Source of the DNA: Bacteroidota bacterium | GTDB taxonomy: Bacteria; Bacteroidota; Bacteroidia; Bacteroidales; Prolixibacteraceae | Reading direction: 5' to 3' | Length of the DNA stretch: 50,658 nt | Assembly (NCBI GenBank): GCA_030684645.1 | Contig: JAUXUF010000273.1 | Coordinates: 1 to 50,658 of the forward strand | In this document: one piece after another, positions 17,752 through 25,549 of the stretch | Layout: each line of letters opens with the position of its first letter | How positions within the stretch are numbered: position 1 is the first letter of the stretch | Notes under the pieces: generated by a model | What the model saw: only the letters and a program-made list of their open reading frames with translations | The model's database searches: none | Told to the model about the DNA's origin: nothing | Position numbers and translations under genes: made by a program

Positions 17752-18396
17752 ATGAGAAGTAAGTTAACTCCGGAAGACTTGAAAAGCGGGGACCGTTTCG
17801 AACTGTTGGCAGAAGTCTCCCACCTGAATTTGCGTGAATTTGTTGTGGAACAGATCACAAAAGAGAAGTATATCATCAGGTCATATTCCGTCTATCAGGT
17901 AATTATGCTGATCGTATTCGGGGTATTGTTAATACGAAGCATTCTGATCATGGTCAAAGGCCATTCAGAGGCTTTGGTAAGTGTTGTTCTGGCAATCATC
18001 TTTTCATTTACCTTACTCATCATCATTCATGAATTACTCCATGCACTCGCCTATTTGCTTACAGGAGCACGTCAGATTTCATTCGGGTTTATTCCCAGAA
18101 AATTCATTTTCTATGCCTTGGCCGACCGACAAGTGATTGCTTATCCAGCCTTTCATCTCGTTGCCCTAACTCCTTTTGTTATTGTAAATATGATTTGTTT
18201 CGTTGTACTTCTTGCAACTCACAACAGTCAATTGATCTATTTTTTTCTGACGGTAATGTGCATGCATTCGTTATTCTGTGCCGGGGATATGGCCATGCTT
18301 GCCTTTTACAATTTGCATCGCGGAAAGGAAATTTTCAATTTTGATGACCGAAGTGAAGGAAAAACTTATTTTTACACCCGAAGATCGCAGAATTGA
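17752..18396 (+). CDS. DUF3267 putative zinc metalloprotease, membrane protein
   Basis: 214 residues with four or five hydrophobic segments. The zinc-binding motif HELLHAL begins near residue 93 within a membrane segment, followed by AYLLTGARQISFGFIPRKF. A second conserved piece, VIAYPAFHLVALTPFV, could supply another metal ligand. This is the DUF3267 'putative zincin peptidase' family, related to site-2-protease-like folds. The substrate is unknown. It lies 79 bp after the flippase and 30 bp before uppP on the same strand, so it may share their transcript. The spacer upstream holds short A-rich AAAAGGCAAAA repeats. Confidence 0.82.
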   Translation: MRSKLTPEDLKSGDRFELLAEVSHLNLREFVVEQITKEKYIIRSYSVYQVIMLIVFGVLLIRSILIMVKGHSEALVSVVLAIIFSFTLLIIIHELLHALAYLLTGARQISFGFIPRKFIFYALADRQVIAYPAFHLVALTPFVIVNMICFVVLLATHNSQLIYFFLTVMCMHSLFCAGDMAMLAFYNLHRGKEIFNFDDRSEGKTYFYTRRSQN

Positions 18397-18426
18397 TAAT
18401 GAACATTATTTATTACCGAAAATATT

Positions 18427-19206
18427 ATGACACTTATCGAAGCCGTTGTTATCGCTGTTGTAGAAGGAATCACCGAATTTCTGCCCATCTCCTCGACCGG
18501 ACACATGATTATTACCGAAGCGTTGCTGGGAATGAACATTGACGAGTTTACCAAGGCATTTACCGTAAATATTCAGTTTGGAGCAATTCTCTCGGTGGTT
18601 GTATTGTATTGGCGACGGTTTCTTCAAAGCTGGACATTCTACCAAAAACTATTTATCGCTTTTCTACCGGCTGCAGTAATTGGTTTACTTGCCGGTGATT
18701 TCATCGACAGCTTGCTTGAAAATGTGATGGTTGTAGCTATTATGTTGCTGGTGGGCGGTGTACTTTTATTGTTTGTTGATAATTGGTTCAGTAAGGAAAG
18801 TGAAAGTCAGGAAGTTACTTATCCGAAAGCGCTTAAAATTGGCTTTTGGCAATGTATCGCTATGATTCCGGGAGTTTCTCGCTCTGCAGCGTCAATCATT
18901 GGTGGGATGCAGCAAAAATTAAGCAGGACCAATGCCGCTGAATTCTCCTTTTTCCTGGCTGTTCCAACCATGGCAGCTGCCTCGGCCTATAAACTGCTCA
19001 AAGACTACAAACACTTTAACACCGAAAACATTGGCATTCTGGTCATTGGCAACATTATCGCATTTATTGTGGCCATGATCGCCATCAAAACCTTCATCAC
19101 CTTCCTGCAAAAACATGGATTCAAAGTATTCGGCTGGTACCGGATCGTGGTCGGATTGATCCTGATAACGCTCTTACTGATGGGAATTGATTTGAAGGTG
19201 GTGTAA
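18427..19206 (+). CDS. uppP: Undecaprenyl-diphosphate phosphatase
   Basis: 259 residues, about 7-8 membrane segments. It recycles undecaprenyl diphosphate to the monophosphate carrier used for peptidoglycan and surface glycans. Both active-site motifs are intact: [15 protein letters not shown] (residues 13-27) and [13 protein letters not shown] near 148-160. Length is typical of BacA/UppP. The location after a flippase fits use of the same lipid carrier. The gene is followed by a toxin-antitoxin fossil on the other strand. Confidence 0.94.
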   Translation: MTLIEAVVIAVVEGITEFLPISSTGHMIITEALLGMNIDEFTKAFTVNIQFGAILSVVVLYWRRFLQSWTFYQKLFIAFLPAAVIGLLAGDFIDSLLENVMVVAIMLLVGGVLLLFVDNWFSKESESQEVTYPKALKIGFWQCIAMIPGVSRSAASIIGGMQQKLSRTNAAEFSFFLAVPTMAAASAYKLLKDYKHFNTENIGILVIGNIIAFIVAMIAIKTFITFLQKHGFKVFGWYRIVVGLILITLLLMGIDLKVV

Positions 19207-19209
19207 ACA

Positions 19210-19453
19210 AACGCCTTTGCCGCCTTATCTTGAATCATAAATGGGAAGGTTTCTGTAACAGCAGCCCTCATATTATCATATTTCACATTAAAAGATTCAG
19301 GATTTTGTTGAATAAAATGAACTCTTTCACGGAGTTGTGAAACAAAATTTTTTCCAAGTCCTTGCTGTTGTTTTTCAACGCATTCCATTCATTAATAGGA
19401 ATAAAAACACCAGTTGTTTGACCTTTGCTGTCGGAGATAAATTGCAAATTCAT
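19210..19453 (-). pseudogene. Fused remnant of an antitoxin-RelE/ParE toxin pair
   Basis: From the ATG at 19453 the frame encodes MNLQFISDSKGQTTGVFIPI then NEWNALKN, the N-terminus of a small Bacteroidetes antitoxin. At about 19385 the similarity jumps to a different frame reading VEKQQQGLGKNFVSQLRERV, HFIQQNPESFNVKYDN and AAVTETFPFMI, the middle of a RelE/ParE-family toxin. Thus the antitoxin C-terminus and toxin N-terminus are deleted, and the toxin also lacks its last ~25 residues (HTSRNP-type end). The antitoxin frame itself now ends at 19280 after 57 codons. The product should be inactive. This fills the 300-bp gap between uppP and gltX. Confidence 0.72.
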
Positions 19454-19507
19454 GATGTCATTTTTTTTGAAAAGTTAATGAAATAGAATTTTACACACAA
19501 ATCTTGA

Positions 19508-21031
19508 TCAATTAATTAAGCTGATAGCTGACTGTATCCTCCTTACTGTTTCTTCCTTTCCAATCAGTTCACATATCTCAAACAAGTCGGGACCGCTGCT
19601 TCCGCCAACCAGTGCTAATCTGATCGGCACCATCACTACGCCAAAAACCCACTCTTTTTCAGTCATAAAGGCTGAAAATATTTCCTTTATAGTTTCAGCT
19701 TTCCAATCGGAAATGGTTTCAAAAAGCGTTGAAATTGCTTGTAGCTTTTCATTCGTATCGGGTTTCCATTTCTTCTGAATGGTCTTTTCGTCGTAGCTTT
19801 CAGGAGCCTGAAAAAAGAAATGCCCTTGTTCCCACAAATCCTTTACAAATTCACATCGTTCCTGAATCATTCCAACAATGCGCCCGAGCTTCTGCAAATC
19901 GGGAGTAATTCCTTTTTCGTTCAGCATCGGCAAGAATAACGCGGCCAGTTCGGCAGGTGTTTTCTGTTGCAGATAATGACGGTTGAACCATTTGGCTTTT
20001 CCCGGATCGAACCGTGCGCCTGATTTTACCACACGGGTAAGATCAAAACTTTCAATCAATTCATCCATCGAAAAGAATTCCTGCTCGGTTCCAGGGCTCC
20101 AACCCAGCAAGGCCAGCATATTAATAAAGGCTTCAGGGAAATAGCCATCTTCGCGGTAACTTCTCGAGACATCGCCGGTTTCAGGGTCTTTCCAGAGAAG
20201 CGGGAATACCGGAAATCCCATTTTATCGCCATCCCGCTTGCTTAGTTTTCCTTTTCCTTCAGGTTTCAGGATTAGGGGAAGGTGCGAAAAACACGGACGG
20301 TTCTCCGAAATACCCAGCGATTCGTACAATAAAATGTGCAATGGCATCGATGGAAGCCATTCTTCGCCCCGAATAACATGAGTGATTCGCATTAAATAAT
20401 CATCCACTACGTTGGCCAGATGATAGGTCGGCATTCCATCAGACTTAAACAGAACTTTATCGTCGAGCTGATTGGTATTGAATGACACCCGTCCACGAAT
20501 CAGATCTTCGTCAACAACTTCGCGGTTTTCGGGCATTTTAAACCGGATCACATACGACTGTCCGCTTTGCAGCCTTGCCGAAACTTCTTCAGCAGAAAGG
20601 GTGAGCGAATTCTTCAATCCGTTGCGGGTATGTAAATCGTACGAAAAAACATCTTTCCGGGCTTCGGCTGCTTTGCGAAATTCATCCAATTCTTCCGCAG
20701 TGTCGAACGCGTAATACGCAAACCCGTTATCAATCAGTGAATCAGCATATTTTTTATACATTGGTTTGCGCTCGCTCTGGCGATACGGGCCCAGATCGCC
20801 TCCAAAACCTACTCCTTCGTCAGGCACCAACCCGCACCATTTTAACGATTCGATGATGTATTCTTCGGCTCCCGGTACATAACGGTTTTGATCGGTATCT
20901 TCGATGCGCAGCAGAAAATCGCCGCCATGCTTTTTGGCAAACAAATAATTGAATAAAGCAGTACGCACTCCTCCCATGTGCAGCGGGCCAGTCGGACTTG
21001 GTGCAAAACGAACCCTCACTTTTCTTTCCAT
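19508..21031 (-). CDS. gltX: Glutamate--tRNA ligase
   Basis: 507 residues, class I aminoacyl-tRNA synthetase. The HIGH-type motif is in RFAPSPTGPLHMGGVRTALF (residues 8-27). The KMSKS-type motif is KLSKRDGDKMG near residue 263. IRGEEWLPSMPLHILLY and AFINMLALLGWSPGTEQEF are typical of bacterial GluRS. It charges tRNA-Glu. A good -7 element (TATCTTTG on the minus strand at 21065-21058) lies 27 bp before the start. Divergent from the S46 peptidase. I see no internal stop or oddity. Confidence 0.96.
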   Translation of the reverse strand: MERKVRVRFAPSPTGPLHMGGVRTALFNYLFAKKHGGDFLLRIEDTDQNRYVPGAEEYIIESLKWCGLVPDEGVGFGGDLGPYRQSERKPMYKKYADSLIDNGFAYYAFDTAEELDEFRKAAEARKDVFSYDLHTRNGLKNSLTLSAEEVSARLQSGQSYVIRFKMPENREVVDEDLIRGRVSFNTNQLDDKVLFKSDGMPTYHLANVVDDYLMRITHVIRGEEWLPSMPLHILLYESLGISENRPCFSHLPLILKPEGKGKLSKRDGDKMGFPVFPLLWKDPETGDVSRSYREDGYFPEAFINMLALLGWSPGTEQEFFSMDELIESFDLTRVVKSGARFDPGKAKWFNRHYLQQKTPAELAALFLPMLNEKGITPDLQKLGRIVGMIQERCEFVKDLWEQGHFFFQAPESYDEKTIQKKWKPDTNEKLQAISTLFETISDWKAETIKEIFSAFMTEKEWVFGVVMVPIRLALVGGSSGPDLFEICELIGKEETVRRIQSAISLIN

Positions 21032-21057
21032 GATTTTCGCTGATTAAATATTCGTCA

Positions 21058-21065
21058 CAAAGATA
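21058..21065 (-). promoter_or_regulatory. -7 promoter element for gltX
   Basis: Minus-strand TATCTTTG matches the Bacteroidetes TAnnTTTG -7 box perfectly, 27 bp before the gltX ATG. No good -33 TTG is seen at the proper distance. Confidence 0.5.
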
Positions 21066-21187
21066 ACAATTCTGAAGGTTGTGAGTCATTTTAATCCCGG
21101 CACCAAGTAAAAATTGGCTTTCGGGCTGACCGAAAAGGCCCGTTAATTTATATTAACATGATTTATTACAGGCTTCCGGGAAAATGA

Positions 21188-21217
21188 TTTGTAGATATGC
21201 AGATATCCATATCTTTG
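21188..21217 (+). promoter_or_regulatory. Bacteroidetes-type promoter of the S46 peptidase
   Basis: TTTG at 21188-21191 and TATCTTTG at 21210-21217 with 18 bp between them fit the sigma-ABfr consensus (TTTG then TAnnTTTG). The predicted transcript starts around 21225, giving a leader of roughly 30 nt before the ATG at 21258. Confidence 0.65.
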
Positions 21218-21257
21218 CTCCTGATTTTTCAAATGATTTTACTTTTTAAATTTTGAA

Positions 21258-23411
21258 ATGAAAAGATTTTTAGCAATTGTGGCTTTTCTTCAGGTTGTTT
21301 TGCCTGGAATGGTGAAAGCTGATGAAGGGATGTGGTTACCTGCTTTGATTGAAAAGTTGAATATCACTCAAATGAAGAAAGAAGGATGCTCATTGAATGC
21401 TGAAGATATATACAGCATCAACCATTCAAGCCTGAAAGATGCAGTAGTTGCACTCGATCGCGGATCATGCACGGCCGAACTTATTTCAGATGAAGGATTG
21501 CTTCTGACGAATCACCACTGTGGGTTTGATGAAATTCAGGAACACAGCTCGGTTGACCATGACTACCTGAGAGACGGATTCTGGGCCAGGACAAAAGAAG
21601 AAGAATTACCTAATCCGAGAAAAAGCGCTTCATTTCTGATTAGTTTCGAAGATGTTTCGGAGAAGATTTTGCCTCAGTTAAATGAACAGATGAGCAGAGA
21701 CGAACGAAGCAAAAAATTCCGTGAACTGGCTTCTGCCATTGAGAAAGAAGCGGCCGGTGACACACATTACGAAGCCCGCGTTCAGTCGTTATATGACGAA
21801 AACAAATACTACCTGTTTGTTTATGAAACTTTTCGCGATATCAGATTAGTTGGTGCTCCGCCACAATCGATGGGGAAATTCGGAGGTGATACCGACAACT
21901 GGATGTGGCCGCGTCATACCGACGACTTCAGTATGTTTCGCATTTATTGTGGAAAAGACGGCAAACCTGCAAAATATTCAATAGACAACGTACCATACAA
22001 ACCCAAATACCATTTGTCCATCTCATTAAAAGGTTATCAAAAGAATGATTTTGCAATGGTTATGGGATACCCGGGAAGCACAAACCGGTATAAAACTTCA
22101 TTTGGAATTGAATACACCATGAAAATTACAAATCCGATCCGCATTCAGGTGCGCCAGGAAAAGCTACGCATCATCAATGAATTCATGAAAACTTCGCAGA
22201 AAGCAAAGATTATGTATGCATCCAAATATTATGGTAGTTCTAATTACTTCAAATACAGTATCGGACAAAATAAAGGACTTGAAAATCTGGGTGTTCTGGA
22301 AAAGAAAAAACAACTGGAAGACCAATTTACCAAATGGGTGAATGCCGATCAGCAGCGAAAAGCCAAATACGGCGAGGCGCTCAACCTGATTTCCAGCGCC
22401 TACAAAGAACTTAATGATGAAACGGCTTATGAATATATGTCGGAGGCTATGCTGCGCGGGCCTGAAATCTTCAATTTTGCTTACCAGACACATCCGCTTT
22501 ATGATATTCTAAAATCGGATAAAAAATCGGAGCAAGTGAACCTGGCCAGCCAGCGGGTAAAAGACGGGTTGGATGAGTTTTTTAAAGATTATGATCCTGC
22601 TACCGATCAGAAAATTTCAGCTGCACTTTTTCGCCTTTATCAGGAAAATGTTGCGCCCCAATATCACCCGCCATTTTTCAGGATAGTAAAAACCAAATAC
22701 GGAAACGATTTTGAAAAATACACCAAGGAATTGTATGCCAAATCTATCTTTGGAAGTCAGGATCGGCTGATCCACTTTTTTGAAGAACCAAGAGCCAGAA
22801 TTCTTGAAAAAGATCCGATTTTTCAATTGGCACTGGAGATTTTCAGGATGAGAAGCCTGATTAGCGATGAAACAAGCAAAACGACCGAAGCTCTGGCCAA
22901 AGGAAACCACCTGTTCGTTGGTGGACTGATGGAGATGGAGTCTGACAAGACTTTTTATCCGGATGCAAACTCAAGCATGCGTTTAACCTATGGAACTGTT
23001 GGAGATTACATTCCCCGCGATGGGGTCAAATACAGCTATTTCACCACTTTACAAGGATATATCGAAAAAGAAATCCCTGGTGATGATGAATTTGACGTAC
23101 CGGCCAAATTGAAAAAACTCTATCAAGCCAAAGATTATGGCCGCTATGCCGATGCTGACGGAACCCTTCACACCTGCTTTACCACCAACAACGACATCAC
23201 CGGTGGAAATTCCGGAAGCCCTGTCATGAATGGCAAGGGAGAGTTAATTGGAATTGCTTTCGATGGAAACTGGGAAGCCATGAGCGGTGATTTAGCATTC
23301 GAAAACGACATACAAAAATGCATTAATGTCGATATCCGTTTTGTACTCTGGACCATCGATAAAATGGCCGGCGCTCAAAACCTGATTGATGAAATGACCA
23401 TTGCAAATTAA
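21258..23411 (+). CDS. S46 family dipeptidyl-peptidase, DPP7-like
   Basis: 717 residues; secreted serine exopeptidase that releases dipeptides from peptide N-termini. Signal peptide residues 1-21 (MKRFLAIVAFLQVVLPGMVK). The catalytic His is in LLLTNHHCGFDEIQ near residue 86 and the nucleophile Ser in ITGGNSGSPVMNGKGELIG near 652, both characteristic of S46. In the following FDGNWE segment a Gly occupies the position where DPP11 (Asp/Glu-specific) carries Arg, which suggests the broader, hydrophobic-preferring DPP7 type; this subtype call is from memory of the family. It has its own promoter and terminator, so it is monocistronic. The likely role is periplasmic peptide use. Confidence 0.92.
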   Translation: MKRFLAIVAFLQVVLPGMVKADEGMWLPALIEKLNITQMKKEGCSLNAEDIYSINHSSLKDAVVALDRGSCTAELISDEGLLLTNHHCGFDEIQEHSSVDHDYLRDGFWARTKEEELPNPRKSASFLISFEDVSEKILPQLNEQMSRDERSKKFRELASAIEKEAAGDTHYEARVQSLYDENKYYLFVYETFRDIRLVGAPPQSMGKFGGDTDNWMWPRHTDDFSMFRIYCGKDGKPAKYSIDNVPYKPKYHLSISLKGYQKNDFAMVMGYPGSTNRYKTSFGIEYTMKITNPIRIQVRQEKLRIINEFMKTSQKAKIMYASKYYGSSNYFKYSIGQNKGLENLGVLEKKKQLEDQFTKWVNADQQRKAKYGEALNLISSAYKELNDETAYEYMSEAMLRGPEIFNFAYQTHPLYDILKSDKKSEQVNLASQRVKDGLDEFFKDYDPATDQKISAALFRLYQENVAPQYHPPFFRIVKTKYGNDFEKYTKELYAKSIFGSQDRLIHFFEEPRARILEKDPIFQLALEIFRMRSLISDETSKTTEALAKGNHLFVGGLMEMESDKTFYPDANSSMRLTYGTVGDYIPRDGVKYSYFTTLQGYIEKEIPGDDEFDVPAKLKKLYQAKDYGRYADADGTLHTCFTTNNDITGGNSGSPVMNGKGELIGIAFDGNWEAMSGDLAFENDIQKCINVDIRFVLWTIDKMAGAQNLIDEMTIAN

Positions 23412-23431
23412 CATTTGATTTTTAATATAAC

Positions 23432-23460
23432 AGAAAGACCCGTATTTTGCGGGTCTTTCT
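23432..23460 (+). terminator. Strong terminator after the S46 peptidase gene
   Basis: Perfect 11-bp stem AGAAAGACCCG (23432-23442) / CGGGTCTTTCT (23450-23460) with a 7-base loop, 20 bp after the stop codon and 12 bp before rnhA. It isolates the two genes. Confidence 0.8.
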
Positions 23461-23472
23461 ATTTCTATAACA

Positions 23473-23952
23473 ATGAATATTACAATCTATACTGATGGTG
23501 CAGCCCGGGGGAATCCAGGTCCTGGCGGATACGGGACAGTACTTTTGTCCGGACAGTTCAGAAAAGAATTGTCGGACGGATTTAAACTGACTACCAATAA
23601 CCGGATGGAATTACTGGCTGTGATTGTTGGACTGGAAGCTTTGAAAATTGAAAACTCGACGGTTACCATTTACTCTGATTCGAAATATGTGGTTGAAGCG
23701 GTTGAAAAAGGCTGGATCTGGAATTGGGTGAAAACGCGGTTCAAAGGCAAAAAGAATGAAGACCTATGGTTACGGTTTCTGAAAATTTATACCAAACACC
23801 AGGTAAAATTTGTCTGGATAAAAGGACATGCCAACATTCCGGAGAACGAACGCTGTGATCAGCTGGCAGTTCAGGCCTCGATGCAACCCGGATTAAAAAA
23901 GGATAGCGGTTATTTGGCAAGCCTGCAATCCGGTTCATCGAATTTCGAGTAA
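23473..23952 (+). CDS. rnhA: Ribonuclease HI
   Basis: 159 residues, canonical RNase HI length. It degrades the RNA strand of RNA-DNA hybrids. The four acidic active-site residues are visible: Asp in IYTDGAARGNPGPGGYG (residue 8), Glu in NNRMELLAV, Asp in IYSDSKYVVEAV and Asp in NERCDQLAV. The basic handle region WIWNWVKTRFKGKKNEDLW is also present. It begins immediately after a terminator, and the Kdo transferase gene follows after 34 bp on the same strand. Confidence 0.95.
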   Translation: MNITIYTDGAARGNPGPGGYGTVLLSGQFRKELSDGFKLTTNNRMELLAVIVGLEALKIENSTVTIYSDSKYVVEAVEKGWIWNWVKTRFKGKKNEDLWLRFLKIYTKHQVKFVWIKGHANIPENERCDQLAVQASMQPGLKKDSGYLASLQSGSSNFE

Positions 23953-23958
23953 AAAAGC

Positions 23959-23966
23959 TATTTTTG
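23959..23966 (+). promoter_or_regulatory. Candidate -7 element before waaA
   Basis: TATTTTTG fits TAnnTTTG between rnhA and the Kdo transferase, 20 bp before the ATG. No matching -33 box is evident, so read-through from rnhA is equally possible. Confidence 0.3.
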
Positions 23967-23986
23967 CCGATTCAAAAGAAAACTGC

Positions 23987-25225
23987 ATGAACGCCCTTTA
24001 TAATCTGTCCATTTTATTGTATTCCATTCTAATTAAACTGACTGCACCCTTCAACATCAAGGCCAGTCAGATCAGCAAAGGGCGCGCGCAGGTTTTTGCC
24101 GGAATAGAAGCTAAAATCAAGCACGACAGGCCAATCGTCTGGGTTCATTGTGCATCGTTGGGCGAATTCGAACAAGGACGTCCGGTTATTGAAGCGATCC
24201 GCAAACAACATCCGCAATACCAGATCTTCCTGACATTCTTTTCTCCTTCAGGATACGAAATCCGTAAAAATTACGATTTGGCCGATTATATTTTTTACCT
24301 GCCGGCCGATACCAAAAGGAATGCTCAGAAACTGATCGGATTAGTTCGTCCTGAAATCGTTTTCTTTATCAAATACGAATTCTGGCGCCACTACATCAGC
24401 GAATTAAAGAAGAGAAACATCCCACTCTACCTTGTCTCAGCCATTTTCCGCAAAAACCAATTGTTCTTCAAAAACACGCCTTGGGGAAAATGGTACCGCA
24501 AGATGCTTTTCAGTTTTGAACACTTTTTTGTTCAGGATGATCAATCGGTTGACTTGCTTCACCAGCTTGGCCTCCGGAATGTGACCAAAGCCGGAGACAC
24601 CCGTTTTGACCGGGTAGCCGAAATTGCGCGGAACGGGAGGGACATTCCGATTGTTGAAAAATTTAAGGGAAACAGCCAGCTGGTGGTTGCCGGAAGTACC
24701 TGGAAACCTGATGAAGAATTGCTGGCGCAGTTTATTCATAGCCATCCTGAAATTAAATTCATCATTGCACCCCACGAAACGAAGAAGGGAAATATCGAAA
24801 GGTTAATAAACCTGTTGAAAAGCCCGGTCATGAGCTATTCTGAAGCCACCGAAAATTCAGTTATGAACAAACAGGTATTGGTTGTTGACACCATCGGATT
24901 ATTGTCGTCAATCTATAAGTATGCCGATCTGGCCTACATCGGAGGCGGTTTCGGGGTTGGGATACACAACACGCTCGAAGCAGCCATATTCGGAATGCCT
25001 ATTGTCTTTGGCCCGAATTACCTGAAGTTTAATGAGGCGACCAGGATGGTCGGCTTAGGCATTGCCTTTCCGGTCTCCGATTACCCGGCACTTCAATCCA
25101 TCTTCAATTCCTTGTTCTCCGATTCCGATGAAAGAAATCTGATTTCAAGGGAATGCACCGATTTTACCAACCAAAATCTGGGAGCAACACAGATCATTTT
25201 AAACACTGTTTTTAATTGGTCCTAA
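23987..25225 (+). CDS. waaA: 3-deoxy-D-manno-octulosonic acid (Kdo) transferase
   Basis: 412 residues, GT-B fold, inner-membrane associated. It transfers Kdo from CMP-Kdo to lipid A precursor, committing to LPS core. An N-terminal hydrophobic segment precedes IVWVHCASLGEFEQGRPVIE, which contains the Glu that acts as general base in WaaA. Later come YFLPADTKRNAQ-like text (FYLPADTKRNAQ), VAGSTWKPDEELL, IIAPHETKKGNIE and YIGGGFGVGIHNTLEAAIFG for CMP binding. Length is typical. It confirms a Gram-negative outer membrane. The following 324 bp up to nrdJ contain no gene. Confidence 0.94.
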   Translation: MNALYNLSILLYSILIKLTAPFNIKASQISKGRAQVFAGIEAKIKHDRPIVWVHCASLGEFEQGRPVIEAIRKQHPQYQIFLTFFSPSGYEIRKNYDLADYIFYLPADTKRNAQKLIGLVRPEIVFFIKYEFWRHYISELKKRNIPLYLVSAIFRKNQLFFKNTPWGKWYRKMLFSFEHFFVQDDQSVDLLHQLGLRNVTKAGDTRFDRVAEIARNGRDIPIVEKFKGNSQLVVAGSTWKPDEELLAQFIHSHPEIKFIIAPHETKKGNIERLINLLKSPVMSYSEATENSVMNKQVLVVDTIGLLSSIYKYADLAYIGGGFGVGIHNTLEAAIFGMPIVFGPNYLKFNEATRMVGLGIAFPVSDYPALQSIFNSLFSDSDERNLISRECTDFTNQNLGATQIILNTVFNWS

Positions 25226-25549
25226 AATCCAAACTCGATTTATTCAATTAAATCCGAATCTTCTACAAACTACTTACATTCAGTTTATTTCCTGAAAATA
25301 TTTTGCAATTATCCGAAATTTCAATTTTTATTTTTGCAAACTTTTTTCAACAAAATAATCGTTAATTATCTAATTATCTACCTACTAACATCGTCAAGTT
25401 GATAACTTTTGTAATTATTCCGGAAATTAGTATGCGTTTTTTTAAATGCAGAGCTTATCTTGCATACAAGAAAAAACACACAACGTGGCAGATATTTTCT
25501 TCACGTTTACAACCTATTATCTATTTATAAAGATCAAACTTTTAGAATT
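25226..25549 (+). other. Gap upstream of nrdJ: possible promoter, no riboswitch seen
   Basis: This 324-bp AT-rich gap holds no convincing gene. A TATTTTTG box at 25329-25336 fits the -7 consensus and TTTG at 25302-25305 could be its -33 partner, although the 23-bp spacing is long. I found no B12-box-like core and no perfect NrdR palindrome, despite the downstream gene being B12-dependent. An in-frame extension of nrdJ to 25460 exists but lacks family resemblance. Confidence 0.4.

Noticed and set aside
25460-25549. Longer nrdJ start giving 30 extra residues
   Set aside because: The added residues do not look like the family N-terminus; MEFKNVAIEPQTGEKTY at 25550 does.
25226-25549. Cobalamin riboswitch before the B12-dependent reductase
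   Set aside because: No B12-box core or supporting paired arms found by eye; a covariance-model scan would decide.
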